Shown one piece after another: positions 5,432 to 5,670 of a stretch of DNA of 5,670 bases. The translations under genes were made by a program, and so were the position numbers. The stretch covers positions 1 to 5,670 of the forward strand of contig JAUYEQ010000396.1 of the NCBI GenBank assembly GCA_030691295.1, given 5' to 3'. Each line of letters begins with the position of its first letter. Within the stretch, counting starts at the first letter, position 1. The notes beneath the pieces were generated by a model, which saw nothing but the letters and a program-made list of their open reading frames with translations, made no database searches and was not told where the DNA came from. Origin of the DNA: Bacteroidota bacterium. GTDB taxonomy: Bacteria; Bacteroidota; Bacteroidia; Bacteroidales; Prolixibacteraceae.

Positions 5432-5670
5432 AGAAAACAATTCAAATAATTATTGATAATTATAATAGACATTTTATAATGTGTAATTTTTCAGTATTTA
5501 TGATGAAGTACCGACTTGCCTGTTTACATCCTAAATTGAGCGAACAACAAATTCAGTTTCCCTTCTGGGTTCACTTGATGTAGTCGATGTAGTGTTTTTA
5601 ATTGAATTTTTGTGGTTTGCTTCAGGATAGGCCTATTTTCGGGTACTTATCTTCGCTAATATCTCAAAAC
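5432..5670. other. Intergenic stretch without a recognisable gene
   Basis: No intact gene is seen. The first part (5432-5515) is very AT-rich and contains two identical 8-bp palindromes 10 bp apart that could be the operator of the former higA. The second part has a 40-codon open stretch on the minus strand (5646 to 5524) ending QVNPEGKLNLLFAQFRM, without a recognised family or a good start codon, and a two-copy 9-bp tandem repeat (5577-5593). No HigB motifs appear in any minus-strand frame. Confidence 0.55.
5446..5463. repeat. Paired ATAATTAT palindromes upstream of the higA remnant
   Basis: ATAATTAT occurs at 5446-5453 and again at 5456-5463, each copy self-palindromic, with a start-to-start distance of 10 bp, about one helical turn. 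The pair is 15 bp upstream of the remnant ATG at 5431. It could be a leftover antitoxin operator; the low complexity of the region makes chance a real alternative. Confidence 0.35.

Noticed and set aside
5577..5593. Tandem GATGTAGTC/GATGTAGTG repeat
   Set aside because: There are only two short copies with no further context; too weak to call a functional repeat.
1..5670. CRISPR arrays, tRNA, rRNA or insertion-sequence ends
   Set aside because: I saw no regularly spaced repeats, no tRNA-like cloverleaf signature, no rRNA sequence, and no transposase or terminal inverted repeats.

Overview
The window looks like a chromosomal segment of a Bacteroidota bacterium. I infer this from perfect TAnnTTTG-type -7 promoter boxes in front of two transcription units, the absence of convincing Shine-Dalgarno sequences, the style of the outer-membrane protein, and HicA/HigA proteins of the kind common in that phylum. 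A genus cannot be named safely from the sequence; Marinilabiliales/Prolixibacteraceae-like would be a guess.

Left part (1-4280, minus strand): one tightly packed operon read right to left. It encodes a TetR-family regulator, a beta-barrel-type outer-membrane protein, a LolD/MacB-type ABC ATPase, and two different FtsX-fold permeases, the second of which runs off the left edge. The gaps are 2 and 12 nt and the overlaps are 16 and 4 nt, so co-transcription is very likely. An ATPase plus two non-identical permeases is the LolCDE layout; with an outer-membrane protein and a TetR regulator in the same operon, it reads as a repressor-controlled envelope export or lipid/lipoprotein-handling system. 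No periplasmic adaptor (MacA-like) gene lies in the visible part. The first permease carries a perfect GC-rich palindrome inside its coding sequence, possibly a small in-frame repeat insertion.

Middle (4281-4489): a divergent, AT-rich control region. It holds a tetR promoter on the minus strand whose -7 box sits inside a 25-nt inverted repeat (a plausible TetR operator), a longer dyad upstream of it, and a plus-strand promoter for the next genes.

Right part (4490-5670, visibly more AT-rich): an intact hicAB toxin-antitoxin pair on the plus strand, facing a broken higA-type antitoxin gene on the minus strand. The higA remnant keeps its N-terminal few residues in one frame and its C-terminal half in another, has lost most of its helix-turn-helix, and has no higB toxin beside it. 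The last ~240 bases hold no recognisable gene, only a paired AT-rich palindrome upstream of the higA remnant and a short open frame of unknown meaning. This end looks like a small accessory, decaying toxin-antitoxin islet placed next to the conserved export operon. I see no clearly new system; the most notable points are the adaptor-less regulated export operon, the intragenic palindrome and the control-region dyads.
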